From NCBI GenBank assembly GCA_018399235.1, contig JAGYOX010000010.1, positions 1 through 43,404 on the forward strand: a stretch of 43,404 nucleotides of DNA. The letters run 5' to 3'. The DNA comes from Desulfobacterales bacterium. GTDB lineage: Bacteria > Desulfobacterota > Desulfobacteria > Desulfobacterales > Desulfosalsimonadaceae. The position numbers and the translations under genes were made by a program. How positions within the stretch are numbered: the stretch's first letter is position 1; each line of letters begins with the position of its first letter. Below are positions 16,987 to 27,717 of this stretch, in pieces. The notes under the pieces are model-generated. The model was not told where the DNA came from, made no database searches, and was given only the letters and a program-made list of their open reading frames with translations.

Positions 16987-19341
16987 TTACTTGATGCAAA
17001 CCTTCCGAACTCCCAACAGATCACAATGGCCTTCAAATACTTTCTCGATCCCATCCTGTTTAAGCGTTGTCATACCCTCGGCGATGGCTTGATCCCGGAT
17101 TTCGGGCATGGGCGCACGGTTTTGAATCAACGATTTAATGGCATCAGAGGCTATCAAAAGCTCATGGATCCCCATTCGGCCGCGATAACCGGTATTTTGG
17201 CACTCCGCGCAACCGACCGGCCGGTAAAGCATCAAATCATCCGTATACTGAATATTTACATTTCTCTTGAATAACTCTTCCCCATATTCCCGAATAAGCG
17301 CTTCATATTCGGATTTTTCCGGATGATAGGCTTCCTTGCAGGTTGGACAGAGTGTTCTCACCAATCGTTGGGCCAGAATGGCAATCAACGCATCGGCAAA
17401 ATTAAACGGATCCATTCCCATATCCAGTAGACGGGTAACGCTTTCCGGGGCGCTGTTGGTATGAAGGGTTGAAAATACAAGATGTCCAGTCAGGGAGGCT
17501 TCAATACCCATCTGTGTGGTTTCCCGGTCCCGCATCTCACCGACCATGATCACGTCCGGATCTGCCCGCAAAAATGACCGCATGGCCGCGGCAAAATCAA
17601 AGCCAATTTTGGGTTTGACCTGAACCTGGCGCAACCCTCTCTGGGTGATTTCCACCGGATCTTCGGCGGTCCAGATTTTACGCTCCACATCGTTAATATG
17701 AGCCAATGCGGAATGAAGCGTGGTGGTTTTTCCTGAACCCGTGGGGCCGCAACAGAAAATCAGACCATAAGGCAGGGTCACCGCATTTATGAAGCTTTCG
17801 TAGTTGCGTGATGAAAAGCCCATCTTGTCCAAAGGAATCGGCTCGCCGCTGGCAAGGATACGCATCACTACATCCTCAAGCCCCCCTTGGGTCGGGACGG
17901 TCTCAACCCGGAGCTCAATATCTTTTCCGCTGAATTTTTTAAACCGAATTTTACCGCTCTGCGGTTTGCGACGCTCCGCAATATCCAGGTCTGCCATGAT
18001 CTTGACTCGAGAGATCACGGCATTCTTGTAATTGTAAGGGATAGTTTGGTACAGACTGCAAGCCCCATCCACCCGGATACGGACTTCGGTGTTTTTCTTG
18101 CCGGGCTGCGGCTCCAAATGAATATCTGAAGCCCCCCGGTGGTAGGCATCCAGGACGATTTTGTTGACAAGCTGGACGACCGCGCTACTTTCCTCGGAAA
18201 CATCATAAGTTTCCTCTTCAAAATCATCGTCCTCATCTTGCATCTGGGATATGATATCATCAATGGAAGACCCATTCTCAGAGCTATTCTCCGAAGTAAA
18301 AAGATCAATCAGCTTCAGTATGTCTTCTTTGACGGCAACATTGAGCTTGATGGTTTTTTTCGGAAAAAGCGTCTTGATCTCATCAATCCGACGGATATCA
18401 TCCGGATTATCAATAGCAACAACAACCTCTCCTTTTTCGGAGCGAACGGGAACCCAAACGTTATTGCGCATGAACTTAACTTTCAAGCCCTGAAGCAACT
18501 CACCGGGAATCGGCATATGGTCGTCGTATACCACAAGGGGTAAATCATAATAACGGCTTAATGCGGTGCCGACTTCTTTTTTCGGGATCTTAAATTCAGC
18601 GATTAAGATGTTCTCTACAGTTTCCTTTTTTTCCCGGGCCTTGGAAACGGCATTGTTGAGTTCTTTCTGGGTAAGAATATGGTTTTCCAGAAGATAATCA
18701 AATTTGCCCTTGCCCTGAGAGGCCATCCGTTTCTGCTTATACAGGGCAATCCCCATGATTTTGGTCAGTTCGCTGATGTTGTCTTCGTCCCGCCGTGTAA
18801 ACGGCCCGCCACTCTTTCGGTTGATCAGCTGAATTACCCCTAGTAGGTAGGACTTATATAAAATCGGTGCGACCAGCACCTGCCGGGTCCGAAACCCTGA
18901 ACGCTTATCCCACCGGCCGTCAAATTTCAAAGAAGAATCGATGGCACCCAGCTCCTTATCGTCATAGACGTCCTTAACGTTTAACAGCCGCTGATGGGTG
19001 GCCGCATACCCCGCCAGACTGCCGTCTGATATGGGAACCCGGATTTCGGAAATTTCATCGCCGGATTTAAACCGGGAGACCAGTTCCCGCTTTATACCAT
19101 CAACATAATATATGGTAATCCGCTCAGCACCGACCAAATCGACAATATCATCTTTCAAATCGATCAGAATTTCATCAAGATTGAATGCCGCATAGATTTG
19201 GTTGCTGATCTCCTGAAGTTTGGTCCGGTATTCCACTTCGGACTTTAGATGATGCACATCTTGAGCTTCGGTCGGTGACGTCTTGGGTACCCGGTTTAGT
19301 TTTTTGGAAGCCTTCATGCCTTCCCCCATATTTCTCTTCAT
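16987..19341 (-). CDS. GspE/PilB-type secretion ATPase with N-terminal GAF domain
   Basis: A 784-residue protein. A GAF domain (about residues 40-205) is followed by an MshEN/T2SSE-N region (about 213-345), an acidic linker rich in Asp/Glu/Ser (about 350-388), and a type II/IV secretion ATPase: Walker A GPTGSGKT (532-539), LRADPDVIMVGEMRD, GHLVFSTLHTN, and a Cys4 zinc motif CPTC/CAEC near the C-terminus. Such ATPases power pilus or secretion pseudopilus assembly at the inner membrane. Ordinary GspE/PilB lack a GAF domain, so this one may be gated by a small molecule or act as a regulator-like paralogue. It stands alone, without gsp/pil neighbours. The start is uncertain among Met1, Met5 and Met9. 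Confidence 0.88.
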   Translation of the reverse strand: MKRNMGEGMKASKKLNRVPKTSPTEAQDVHHLKSEVEYRTKLQEISNQIYAAFNLDEILIDLKDDIVDLVGAERITIYYVDGIKRELVSRFKSGDEISEIRVPISDGSLAGYAATHQRLLNVKDVYDDKELGAIDSSLKFDGRWDKRSGFRTRQVLVAPILYKSYLLGVIQLINRKSGGPFTRRDEDNISELTKIMGIALYKQKRMASQGKGKFDYLLENHILTQKELNNAVSKAREKKETVENILIAEFKIPKKEVGTALSRYYDLPLVVYDDHMPIPGELLQGLKVKFMRNNVWVPVRSEKGEVVVAIDNPDDIRRIDEIKTLFPKKTIKLNVAVKEDILKLIDLFTSENSSENGSSIDDIISQMQDEDDDFEEETYDVSEESSAVVQLVNKIVLDAYHRGASDIHLEPQPGKKNTEVRIRVDGACSLYQTIPYNYKNAVISRVKIMADLDIAERRKPQSGKIRFKKFSGKDIELRVETVPTQGGLEDVVMRILASGEPIPLDKMGFSSRNYESFINAVTLPYGLIFCCGPTGSGKTTTLHSALAHINDVERKIWTAEDPVEITQRGLRQVQVKPKIGFDFAAAMRSFLRADPDVIMVGEMRDRETTQMGIEASLTGHLVFSTLHTNSAPESVTRLLDMGMDPFNFADALIAILAQRLVRTLCPTCKEAYHPEKSEYEALIREYGEELFKRNVNIQYTDDLMLYRPVGCAECQNTGYRGRMGIHELLIASDAIKSLIQNRAPMPEIRDQAIAEGMTTLKQDGIEKVFEGHCDLLGVRKVCIK

Positions 19342-19409
19342 AAATGTTTCTATCTAATAACTGAATAAAAACCGTCTTTTCGTTCGGGCACTAACTAAAA
19401 CAAAACGGA

Positions 19410-19658
19410 TTACTCATTGCCTGAGTCATTAACCTGTTTATCTGAATACCAGATACGGTAAAGTTTTTTGATCCCACCGCCGATCAGCAAAACCCCCATA
19501 ACATAAAGACAAAGCCGGATAAAAATCGACACAGAGGCAAAATGTCCAATCTCGGCGACCTGCTCCATCACATAAGGGGCTCGAAAAAAAACCCCAACGC
19601 CCATTACAAAAAGGGCGATGCCCCATATCGTCTGAACAATATCTCGGGAATCATTCAT
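19410..19658 (-). CDS. Small membrane protein, unknown
   Basis: An 82-residue protein with two hydrophobic segments (about residues 7-25 and 42-62) and a charged C-terminal tail. The second helix contains GVLLIGGGIKKLYRIWY. I do not recognise a family. It is in the same direction as the GspE-type gene 68 bp downstream and could be co-transcribed with it, but nothing in the sequence says it is a partner. Confidence 0.6.
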   Translation of the reverse strand: MNDSRDIVQTIWGIALFVMGVGVFFRAPYVMEQVAEIGHFASVSIFIRLCLYVMGVLLIGGGIKKLYRIWYSDKQVNDSGNE

Positions 19659-19743
19659 TTTATCAAGTTTTTAATTTTTTTGGCATATGCTTTATTTAAC
19701 AATTATATATTTTATTAAGATTAGTTGTCAACTTGGATTCTGG

Positions 19744-19771
19744 TTGACCGTCTTTGAATTCATCCTATAAT
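19744..19771 (+). promoter_or_regulatory. Sigma-70-type promoter for the GNAT-nitrilase gene
   Basis: TTGACC (19744-19749) and a perfect TATAAT (19766-19771) are separated by 16 bp. They lie 60 bp upstream of the ATG at 19832, which has AGAGGAG as its ribosome-binding site. Confidence 0.7.
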
Positions 19772-19831
19772 TAAGTGCAGTTGCCGTCTTGTTTTTGCAG
19801 GCTAAATATTTTAACCTAGAGGAGTTGTAGC

Positions 19832-21364
19832 ATGGCGGACAACGGGCAATACGAACACAAACTTGAGCTTCGAAACCTCAGGCTTTCGGACTATCAGGAC
19901 GTTAAAGAAATCATGGAACTGGTCTACCCGTCAATGGGCGGCGCCTGGGATTTTGATGAGTTTTCAGCCCTGATCGAACGATTTCCGGAAGGCCAGATAT
20001 GCATAGAGGATAAAGGAAAGGTAGTCGCCGGTGCATTAGCCTTGATGGTGAATCATGATGAGTATGAGACCCGTCATGCCTATGATGATCTAGTCGGGGA
20101 TGGCCGTATGCGCTCCCATGATCCTAATGGGGATATACTTTATGGCATCGATATCTTTGTTCATCCGGAATACAGGGGACTGCGCCTTGGCCGAAGGCTC
20201 TATGACGCCAGAAAAGAGCTCTGCGAAGAGATGAACCTGAAAGGCATTTTGTTCGGCGCCCGCATTCCCGGATATAAGGATCACGCGGATGAGTTAACCC
20301 CGGAGCAGTATACCCAAAAGGTCAAAAACAATGAAATCTATGATCCGGTGCTCTCGTTCCAGTTATCCAATGATTTTCACATAAAAAAGATCATGCGCGG
20401 ATACATGCCGGAAGACAGGCATTCCCGTTCTTACGGCATTCTTATGGAGTGGAACAATATCTATCATGAAAAGCGAAGGCCGCTTTTCGGCGGCAGGAAA
20501 GCCTATCCCCGACTGGGTGTGGTCCAGTGGCAGATGCGTCCATTTCAATCATTTGAGGACGTCATGCATCAGGCGGAATTCTTCATCGATGCAGTGGCCG
20601 GCTACAATTCGGACCTGATTTTGTTTCCCGAATTGCTGAACGCCCCGCTGATGCGCAATTTTAACCAGGAAAACCCGGCGGAAGCCATGCGCTCCCTGGC
20701 CGAATACACGGAACCCCTCAGGGACGAATTCATCAAAATGGCGCTTAGCTACAATATCAATATTGTGGCCGGGAGCATGCCGGAATACCGGGATGGGAAT
20801 CTTTACAATGTTTCCTATTTATGCCGGCGCGATGGCACCTGGGATTTTCAGTACAAACTCCACATTACACCGGATGAAGCCCAATACTGGGGACTTAAAG
20901 GCGGGGATGAGCTGAAGATATTTAACACCGATATCGGCAAAGTCGGCATTTTGATCTGTTATGACGCCGAGTTCCCTGAGTTGTCAAGATATCTGGTGGA
21001 AAAGGGAATGAATATCCTGTTGATCCCGTACTGGACGGACACCAAAAACGCCTATCTTCGGGTCCGGCGCTGCGCCCAGGCAAGGGCGATCGAAAACGAA
21101 TGCTATGCGGCGATTTCCGGAAGTGTCGGTAACCTGCCTAAAGTTGAGAATATGGACATTCAGTACTCCCAATCCGCCGTATTTACGCCTTCGGATTTCG
21201 CCTTTCCCCACGATGCCATTTCGGCCGAGGCTACACCGAATACGGAAATGACGCTCATGGTTGATCTTGACCTGGATCTGCTCAAAGAACTCCGGGAGCA
21301 GGGAAGCGTCCGCAACGTCCGCAGCCGCCGGTTGGATCTTTATCAAATCGTATGGAAAAAGTAA
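19832..21364 (+). CDS. Bifunctional GNAT acetyltransferase / carbon-nitrogen hydrolase
   Basis: A 510-residue two-domain protein. The N-terminal GNAT fold (about residues 10-205) has an acetyl-CoA-binding turn, YRGLRLGRRLYDARK. The C-terminal nitrilase-superfamily domain (about 225-505) has a Glu-Lys-Cys triad: Glu267 in LILFPELLNAP, Lys342 in YKLHITPDE and Cys376 in GILICYDAEFPE. It probably hydrolyses or condenses an amide while the GNAT half acetylates an amine; the substrate is unknown. It is transcribed alone from a good promoter and is convergent with the ABC-F gene (16-bp gap). Confidence 0.9.
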   Translation: MADNGQYEHKLELRNLRLSDYQDVKEIMELVYPSMGGAWDFDEFSALIERFPEGQICIEDKGKVVAGALALMVNHDEYETRHAYDDLVGDGRMRSHDPNGDILYGIDIFVHPEYRGLRLGRRLYDARKELCEEMNLKGILFGARIPGYKDHADELTPEQYTQKVKNNEIYDPVLSFQLSNDFHIKKIMRGYMPEDRHSRSYGILMEWNNIYHEKRRPLFGGRKAYPRLGVVQWQMRPFQSFEDVMHQAEFFIDAVAGYNSDLILFPELLNAPLMRNFNQENPAEAMRSLAEYTEPLRDEFIKMALSYNINIVAGSMPEYRDGNLYNVSYLCRRDGTWDFQYKLHITPDEAQYWGLKGGDELKIFNTDIGKVGILICYDAEFPELSRYLVEKGMNILLIPYWTDTKNAYLRVRRCAQARAIENECYAAISGSVGNLPKVENMDIQYSQSAVFTPSDFAFPHDAISAEATPNTEMTLMVDLDLDLLKELREQGSVRNVRSRRLDLYQIVWKK

Positions 21365-21380
21365 TTTTTGGAACCAGGCG

Positions 21381-23276
21381 CTAAAAAGGCTTTTTGGCTT
21401 CAAGTTCGGCCAACCGGGCGTCGAATTCAGCTCGCTTCTGATCCGCTTCGGCAGTCAATGATTCAAGGTTTTCGAATGCTTCATCAATTCGGTTCTGGCA
21501 ATCATGAATCGCCTGCGACAGCTTGACAATTTTATTTCCATCGCCATTGTTGCTGGCAGTTTGCATTTGTTCATTAAAATCTTCCATCTCGGCTTCCGCC
21601 TTGACAATTTCATCCTCTAAAAAGGCGATTTTGTCTTCAAGCGGCTTCATTGTATTGCCCCGATCGGCAATAACAGCAGAGCGAAGCCTGCGGAACCTCT
21701 TCTTGTCCATTATGTCCTCCGGCTTCTCCGAATCGCTTTCAATGGAAAGGGATTCCGATGGCTTATCCTCCCGATCATTTTCTGCCGCCTCCTCATGCCA
21801 ACCCACTGTCTCCAGAAAACGCTGATATCCCCCTTCAAAGACGGCAATGCCATCCTGCTGAAAAACAATCAGCCGTTCGGCAAGGGCATGAAGAAACATT
21901 TCATTGTGGGTAACCATGATCACCGCCCCTTCAAAGGCATCAACAGCAGCCAGCAAGGCATCCGCCGATTCCAGATCAAAATGATTGGTGGGCTCATCAA
22001 GCAGCAAAAAATTCATCGGCGTGCCCAGAAGCTTGCCAAGCATAACCCGGCATTTTTCTCCGCCCGAAAGCACGCTTATTTTTTTCAGCGCCTCATCACC
22101 CTCAAACATCATGGTGCCGCAAATGTTTCGAACCGTCTGGCGGTCGAGATCCGGATTGGTGTACTGGATTTCCTCCTCTACCGTGCGGCTCGGAACCAGG
22201 GTCTTGATATTGGTTTGCTCAAATAAACCGGCAGACACATTGGGCTGACGCTTGATTTCTCCCTTGTTTGGTGTAAGATCGCCGGCAAGCAGACGCAACA
22301 GGGTCGTCTTGCCGCTGCCGTTCTTTCCGATGATGCAGATCCGGTCACCAGGACCAATGCTGATGCTGAAACCATCAATTACCAGTTGACTGATGGGGCT
22401 ATAGGCGAATGAAACATTATCCGCCTGAAGCACGTATTTGCCGGCAAACGGCTTTTGAAGGAAATGAAAATCTATTGTTCTAAAGCGCTCCAGCTTCTCA
22501 TGGGTCTTTAATTTATCAAGCTGTTTTATTCTTGACTGAACGAGGTTGGCAAGCCTGGCCTTGGCCCGAAACCTTTTTATAAACCGATCCATCTCCTTCT
22601 GCCGCCGCTCATTTTTCAGTCTCGTTTTCTCGTAAATCGCCTCTTCCTGCGCGATCTGCGAGTAATATCGGCCGGTATCTCCCCGGACTTTACGAATTTT
22701 TCTACGGTAGATGCCGACAACATGGGTAACCACATCATCCATGAAGCTGCGGTCATGGGTAATCAGAAAAAGCTCCCGGGGCCAAGAGCGCAGGAACCGC
22801 TTTATCCATCGTATCGAGGTAATATCCAAATAATTGGTGGGCTCATCCAGAAGCAGCAGATCCGGCTCTGATACCAGCACCTTGGCCAAATTCAACCGTA
22901 CTTGAAAGCCCCCGGAAAATTCCTTCGGGGAACGAGTCATGTCGGATTCGGTAAACCCCAAACCGAAAAGAACCTTTTCAACCGTCCAATGCTGCCCGGC
23001 GCAATCCGGGGACAGTCCCCGCATACCCTCTTCAAGGACCGTAGGCGCCTTAAAATCAATATGCTGTGTGACATACCCGGAACGATAATGCTTTGGGATA
23101 CTGATCTGTCCTTCATCAGGAGCTTCAAGCCCCATTATAATACGAAAAAGCGTGGTTTTGCCATGGCCGTTACGGCCCACCAAACCGACCCGTTCGCCGG
23201 AGTTGATCTTAAATGCGACGTCATCAAAAAGCAGAAGACCGCCGTAATTTTTTTTGAGTCCCTCAATACTGATCAT
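21381..23276 (-). CDS. ABC-F family ATPase (ribosome-associated type)
   Basis: A 631-residue soluble protein with two ABC domains and no membrane segments. Walker A motifs are GRNGHGKT (34-41) and GKNGSGKT (317-324); signatures are FSGGFQVRLNLAK and LSGGEKCRVMLGK; each Walker B carries LLLDEPTN. The domains are joined by a charged helical linker (about 205-270) of the P-site-tRNA interaction type. The C-terminus from about 535 is a predicted coiled coil rich in Glu and Lys. These features match Uup/YheS-like ABC-F translation factors more than a transporter. The exact subfamily cannot be fixed without a tree. Confidence 0.9.
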   Translation of the reverse strand: MISIEGLKKNYGGLLLFDDVAFKINSGERVGLVGRNGHGKTTLFRIIMGLEAPDEGQISIPKHYRSGYVTQHIDFKAPTVLEEGMRGLSPDCAGQHWTVEKVLFGLGFTESDMTRSPKEFSGGFQVRLNLAKVLVSEPDLLLLDEPTNYLDITSIRWIKRFLRSWPRELFLITHDRSFMDDVVTHVVGIYRRKIRKVRGDTGRYYSQIAQEEAIYEKTRLKNERRQKEMDRFIKRFRAKARLANLVQSRIKQLDKLKTHEKLERFRTIDFHFLQKPFAGKYVLQADNVSFAYSPISQLVIDGFSISIGPGDRICIIGKNGSGKTTLLRLLAGDLTPNKGEIKRQPNVSAGLFEQTNIKTLVPSRTVEEEIQYTNPDLDRQTVRNICGTMMFEGDEALKKISVLSGGEKCRVMLGKLLGTPMNFLLLDEPTNHFDLESADALLAAVDAFEGAVIMVTHNEMFLHALAERLIVFQQDGIAVFEGGYQRFLETVGWHEEAAENDREDKPSESLSIESDSEKPEDIMDKKRFRRLRSAVIADRGNTMKPLEDKIAFLEDEIVKAEAEMEDFNEQMQTASNNGDGNKIVKLSQAIHDCQNRIDEAFENLESLTAEADQKRAEFDARLAELEAKKPF

Positions 23277-23373
23277 GAATAGTCGTACTTAGATTAAAAC
23301 GCTCAATTTAGGTCGTAGTTTTAAACGAGTGGGATGGTTCTTGGCCCGAATCGATAGGTCCCCCAATGGGGAA

Positions 23374-24765
23374 TCAGTCAAGGCCCAGTTTACTGCAACG
23401 ATAGCGAAATGAGCGGAAACTGATATTCAGGAGATCAGCCGCCTTATTTTTGCTTCCGTTTGTGCATTCCAAAGCCTTTTCCAGATATGCCTTTTCAATT
23501 TCTTCGAGGATACTGTCAAGGGAAACGCCCTTGGCCACTTCATCAAGATCAAACCGGCGGTCTTTAATCCCCTCGATCCATCGACGCTTATGAAGTGACA
23601 GGGCCAGGCTGTCCGGAAGAATAATATTGGTAGTTGAAAGCGCCACACTTCTCTCGATCAGATTTTCAAGCTCTCTGATATTCCCGGGAAAATCGTATTT
23701 TTTCAACAAGTCAACGGCATATGAGGAAATCTTGGTGATCTCTTTGCCGGCTTCCCGGGAATATTTTTCCAGAAAATGCTGCGCAAGCGCCCGAAGATCC
23801 CCTTTTCGTTCCCTGAGCGGCGGCACTTTGATCTCAACCACATTAATCCGATAAAACAAATCCTCCCGGAAGCGGCCGGCAATCACTTCTTCTTCTATAT
23901 TTTTATTGGTTGCCGCAATAATCCGGATATCCACGGATATATCCTCATTCCCGCCTACCGGCTTAAAACCTCTCTCCTGGAGGACCCGCAGAATCTTAAC
24001 CTGCATCTGAAGACTCAACTCCCCGATTTCATCCAGAAAAAGGGTTCCGGTATCAGCGGCTTCAAAAAGGCCCTTCTTATCCTGGTTGGCGCCTGTGAAC
24101 GCCCCTCTCTTATACCCGAAAAATTCGCTTTCGACCAGCGTTTCAGGAATACTTCCGCAGTTTATGACAACAAACGGCTTATCCCTTCGAGGACTTTGAT
24201 TGTGTACCGCCCGGGCGATCAACTCTTTTCCGGTACCGCTCTCCCCGGTAATTAAAACATTGGTTCGAACCGGCGCAATCTGTTTAATAACTTCGTAAAT
24301 ATGCAGCATCCGGGGGCTATTTCCTACAATCAGCCCAAAATGCAGATATTCCTTGAGCTCGCTGTCTATATGCTTTTTTTCATCTTTGAGGGTCTTGAGC
24401 TTCAAGGCGTTGGCAATGGTTCCTTTAAGCTCCTCGTTGTCAAACGGTTTGGGCAGATAGTCATAGGCGCCGTCATTCATAGCTTCTACCGCATTTTCAG
24501 CCGTTGCATAGGCCGAAATCATAATGACTATACTTTTTGGATGCCGTTCTTTAGCCTTTCTCAGTACATCAAGCCCGCTGATATCACCGAGCCGGATATC
24601 AAGGAGAATCAAATCAAAAAATTGTTTCTCCAGTAATTGGTTGGCTTGATATCCGCTTTCAGCACCTGTGACCGAGTACCCCTCCTTGCTCAGCATCAAC
24701 TCAAGGAATTCACGCATACTGAGTTCATCGTCGACAACAAGAATATTAAACATTGGAGCGTTCAT
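23374..24765 (-). CDS. Sigma-54-dependent response regulator (NtrC/PilR-like)
   Basis: A 463-residue protein. The receiver domain (residues 7-120) has phospho-acceptor Asp56 in [10 protein letters not shown]. The AAA+ sigma-54 activator domain has Walker A GESGTGKE (174-181), the sigma-54-contacting loop GAFTGA (221-226) and LFLDEIGEL. The C-terminal Fis-type helix-turn-helix ends [12 protein letters not shown], which resembles PilR. No histidine kinase lies next to it. It starts 18 bp after pyrC on the same strand and may share its transcript. Its partner sigma factor, RpoN, is encoded at 33782. Confidence 0.93.
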   Translation of the reverse strand: MNAPMFNILVVDDELSMREFLELMLSKEGYSVTGAESGYQANQLLEKQFFDLILLDIRLGDISGLDVLRKAKERHPKSIVIMISAYATAENAVEAMNDGAYDYLPKPFDNEELKGTIANALKLKTLKDEKKHIDSELKEYLHFGLIVGNSPRMLHIYEVIKQIAPVRTNVLITGESGTGKELIARAVHNQSPRRDKPFVVINCGSIPETLVESEFFGYKRGAFTGANQDKKGLFEAADTGTLFLDEIGELSLQMQVKILRVLQERGFKPVGGNEDISVDIRIIAATNKNIEEEVIAGRFREDLFYRINVVEIKVPPLRERKGDLRALAQHFLEKYSREAGKEITKISSYAVDLLKKYDFPGNIRELENLIERSVALSTTNIILPDSLALSLHKRRWIEGIKDRRFDLDEVAKGVSLDSILEEIEKAYLEKALECTNGSKNKAADLLNISFRSFRYRCSKLGLD

Positions 24766-24783
24766 TGGAATTGAGCGACAATT

Positions 24784-26067
24784 TTATATTTCATGAACAA
24801 TTCGGCCGTCAACAATAGTAAAACTCGCCCGGCCCTTCATTTCCCAGCCGTCAAACGGTGTATTCCGACTTTTTGAGAAACCCTCGGCGGCGTGATAGAC
24901 ATATTGCCGTGACGGATCTATCACGGTCAAGTCTGCCTTGCCGCCAATTCTAACACCGGCTGACAGACCTAAGATCCGCGCTGGGTTGAGAGACATCTTT
25001 TCAATTAACTGTGGTAAGGTGAGAAGACCCTCGTCAACGAGCCGCAACCCTAAAGGCAGGGAAGTCTCAAGCCCGATGATACCATTGGCCGCTTCATCGA
25101 AGGGGACCTCCTTTTCAAGGGCTGAATGCGGTGCATGATCCGTTGCAATGGCATCGATGGTACCGTCTGCCAATGCCTCGCAAACGCTCCGGCGATCCTT
25201 GGCGGCTCTTAAAGGGGGGTACATTTTCGCATGGGTATCATATTCAGCAACGGATTGATCCGTTAACGTAAAAAAATGGGGGGCTGTTTCCGCAGTCACA
25301 GGCACTCCCCGCTGCTTGGCCGCACGGATTTCCCTCACAGATTCACTGGTGCTCACGTGGGCGATATGAACCGGGCCACCGGTCAATTCAGCCATTGCAA
25401 TATCTCGCATCACCATGATACTTTCAGCTGCATTCGGAATGCCAGAGAGCCCCAGGCGGGTGGCTACCGGGCCCTCATTCATCACGCCGTTCGAAAGTGT
25501 CAGTTCTTCGGTGTGGGAGATCACCGGAATACCTATGCTTTTTGAATATTCTATCGCCCGCCGCATCAGCTGTGAATTGACCACCGGGTGCCCGTCATCG
25601 GTTACGGCAACGGCACCGGCCTCTTTGAGCTCTCCATATTCAGAAAGCGCTTCCCCCTCCAAGCCCAGGCTGACTGCAGCAACCGGAAAAACGCGAACGG
25701 AACGTAGAGACATAGCCCGCTTGAGGATATAAGTGGTGACTTCCTTTGAGTCGTTTACGGGCTTTGTATTCGGCATACAGCATATGCTTGTAAATCCACC
25801 GGCCCCCGCCGCCTGGATTCCCGTTTCAATTGATTCCTTATACTCCTCGCCCGGCTCCCGAAGATGCACATGCATATCGATCAAACCGGGGGCAACGATA
25901 CACCCTTCAGCGTTAATGACCCGATCCGCATCATCTTCTTTAAAGGGGGGGCTGTCATTTTTTTTTTCAATGATGGCCGCTATCGTATCGTTCTCGATAT
26001 AAACATCCATGATCCCGTCCAACTTTTCGGGATCCACAACCCTTCCGCCTTTAATGATCATCCGCAT
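24784..26067 (-). CDS. pyrC: Dihydroorotase, class I
   Basis: A 427-residue zinc amidohydrolase cyclising carbamoyl-aspartate to dihydroorotate. The metal motif [10 protein letters not shown] and the later ATDHAPH and [10 protein letters not shown] blocks mark the class I (Bacillus PyrC-like) type. The start at 26067 is chosen because GGAGGAGGT lies 6 nt upstream and [10 protein letters not shown] then begins the fold; an ATG 18 codons earlier would only lengthen the overlap with pyrB. It overlaps the pyrB end by 17 bp, so translation is coupled. Confidence 0.95.
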   Translation of the reverse strand: MRMIIKGGRVVDPEKLDGIMDVYIENDTIAAIIEKKNDSPPFKEDDADRVINAEGCIVAPGLIDMHVHLREPGEEYKESIETGIQAAGAGGFTSICCMPNTKPVNDSKEVTTYILKRAMSLRSVRVFPVAAVSLGLEGEALSEYGELKEAGAVAVTDDGHPVVNSQLMRRAIEYSKSIGIPVISHTEELTLSNGVMNEGPVATRLGLSGIPNAAESIMVMRDIAMAELTGGPVHIAHVSTSESVREIRAAKQRGVPVTAETAPHFFTLTDQSVAEYDTHAKMYPPLRAAKDRRSVCEALADGTIDAIATDHAPHSALEKEVPFDEAANGIIGLETSLPLGLRLVDEGLLTLPQLIEKMSLNPARILGLSAGVRIGGKADLTVIDPSRQYVYHAAEGFSKSRNTPFDGWEMKGRASFTIVDGRIVHEI

Positions 26068-26989
26068 TGCGTACACCTCCTCCCAAAAGATAGAGCAGGG
26101 ACATCCGAAGCGCCACACCATTGGCTACCTGATCAAGAATAACCGAATATGGGCCATCCGCAATCTCCGGGGCTATCTCTACGCCACGATTTATGGGGCC
26201 CGGGTGCATGATTAGTGCATCTGGCGGGATATGTTTCAACCGATCAGGGGTTAATCCGTATCGTTTGGCATACTCTCTTTCAGTAGGGAATAAAAAGCTT
26301 TTCTGGCGCTCCCTTTGAATCCTCAGCGTCATAACAACATCTGCCCCCTCAATGGCCTCATCCATGTCATATGTCACATGAGCGCCAAGGGTGTCTACCC
26401 CATATGGAATCATGGTCGGCGGTCCCGCGAGACAAACCTCTGCCCCCATCTTGGTAAAGCCGGCGACATTTGACCGGGCCACCCGGCTGTGAGCGATATC
26501 ACCGATGATTGCAATACGCAAGCCCTCCAAGCGGCCCTTTTCCTCACGAACCGTCATCATGTCGAGAAGGGCCTGAGTCGGATGGGCATGCATCCCGTCA
26601 CCGGCATTGATAATCGAAGCAGAAAGGGTTTTAGCAAGCAAATATGGCGCTCCAGACGAGGCATGGCGCAAAACGATGATATCCGGGCTCATAGCCTCCA
26701 GGTTCTTCGCCGTATCGATCAATGTCTCACCTTTAACCATGCTACTGGTGCTGGCACTAATCGAAATTGAATCTGCGGACAGTCGTTTTGCGGCAATATC
26801 AAATGACGTGCGGGTTCTGGTGCTGGGTTCGTGGAAAAAAAGGATGACGGTTTTACCCCGCAATGTGGGGACTTTCTTAATCGGTCGACTGTTTATTTCC
26901 TTCAAGCCGTCTGCTGTATCTAAAATGGTTTGAATCTCATCAACAGAAAGGGAGTCAATGTCTAAAATATCTTTTCTTGACAACCCCAT
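26051..26989 (-). CDS. pyrB: Aspartate carbamoyltransferase catalytic subunit
   Basis: A 312-residue enzyme making N-carbamoyl-aspartate from carbamoyl phosphate and aspartate. The carbamoyl-phosphate motif STRTRTSFD and the [17 protein letters not shown] and [10 protein letters not shown] motifs are all present. GGAGGAACTG precedes the ATG. pyrI is not seen, in line with the pyrB-pyrC pairing common in organisms without the E. coli regulatory chain. It lies 23 bp downstream of lepB. Confidence 0.96.
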   Translation of the reverse strand: MGLSRKDILDIDSLSVDEIQTILDTADGLKEINSRPIKKVPTLRGKTVILFFHEPSTRTRTSFDIAAKRLSADSISISASTSSMVKGETLIDTAKNLEAMSPDIIVLRHASSGAPYLLAKTLSASIINAGDGMHAHPTQALLDMMTVREEKGRLEGLRIAIIGDIAHSRVARSNVAGFTKMGAEVCLAGPPTMIPYGVDTLGAHVTYDMDEAIEGADVVMTLRIQRERQKSFLFPTEREYAKRYGLTPDRLKHIPPDALIMHPGPINRGVEIAPEIADGPYSVILDQVANGVALRMSLLYLLGGGVRNADDH

Positions 26990-27012
26990 CAGTTCCTCCT
27001 CCCTTATACGCC

Positions 27013-27687
27013 TTATTCAAGTAATGTTCCGATTCTTCCCCACCTGACATCAAAATCTTCGCTGTCCCATGACCAGTATATAATAAAAGCTTCCCCCTTA
27101 ATGGCCGACTCATCAACAAACCCCCAGAAACGGCTGTCATAGCTGTTATCCCGATTATCCCCCATGACAAAGTAGGCGCCCTCCGGAACCGTCGCCGGGC
27201 CGAAGTTGTCCCGATGATTAACGCGGCCGGGAATGATATTGGCGTCGGTATGCACGCCATAATCATGATTCAAAGGTTGGCCGTTGATAAACACTTGCTT
27301 TTCTTTAATTCTCACTCTATCCCCGGGGACACCGATAACGCGTTTGATAAAATCCTTGTCCGGCTGCTCGGGATATTTGAATACAATAATATCCCCTCGC
27401 TCCGGCTCCCCGACGGGTATCAGGGTTGTCCGTACATAGGGTAGTTTTACTCCGTATATAAATTTGTTGACCAGAATATGATCCCCGATTTTTAATGTCG
27501 GCTGCATTGACCCGGAGGGGATTTTGAAGGCCTGAACAATAAAGGTCCGTATAAATAAAGCAAGGATAATTGCAATAATTATGGCCTCAATGTTTTCCCG
27601 GAGTTTGCCTTTCTTCTGAGTCTGTTTTTTGGAATCCGTTTTCTCGGTCTTATCTGCTTTTGGTTTTGATTCGGTTTTTTTATTCAC
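27013..27687 (-). CDS. lepB: Signal peptidase I
   Basis: A 224-residue inner-membrane serine protease that removes signal peptides. A very basic, Lys-rich N-terminus (about residues 1-30) precedes one transmembrane helix (about 33-52), then the nucleophile Ser60 in [10 protein letters not shown] and the general base Lys115 in [23 protein letters not shown] is the box E motif. The start codon is GTG. The context is pyrB downstream and the DUF39 gene upstream. Confidence 0.95.
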   Translation of the reverse strand: MNKKTESKPKADKTEKTDSKKQTQKKGKLRENIEAIIIAIILALFIRTFIVQAFKIPSGSMQPTLKIGDHILVNKFIYGVKLPYVRTTLIPVGEPERGDIIVFKYPEQPDKDFIKRVIGVPGDRVRIKEKQVFINGQPLNHDYGVHTDANIIPGRVNHRDNFGPATVPEGAYFVMGDNRDNSYDSRFWGFVDESAIKGEAFIIYWSWDSEDFDVRWGRIGTLLE

Positions 27688-27717
27688 CTGTTTCTACCTG
27701 TCAATTTATAGCCATTT

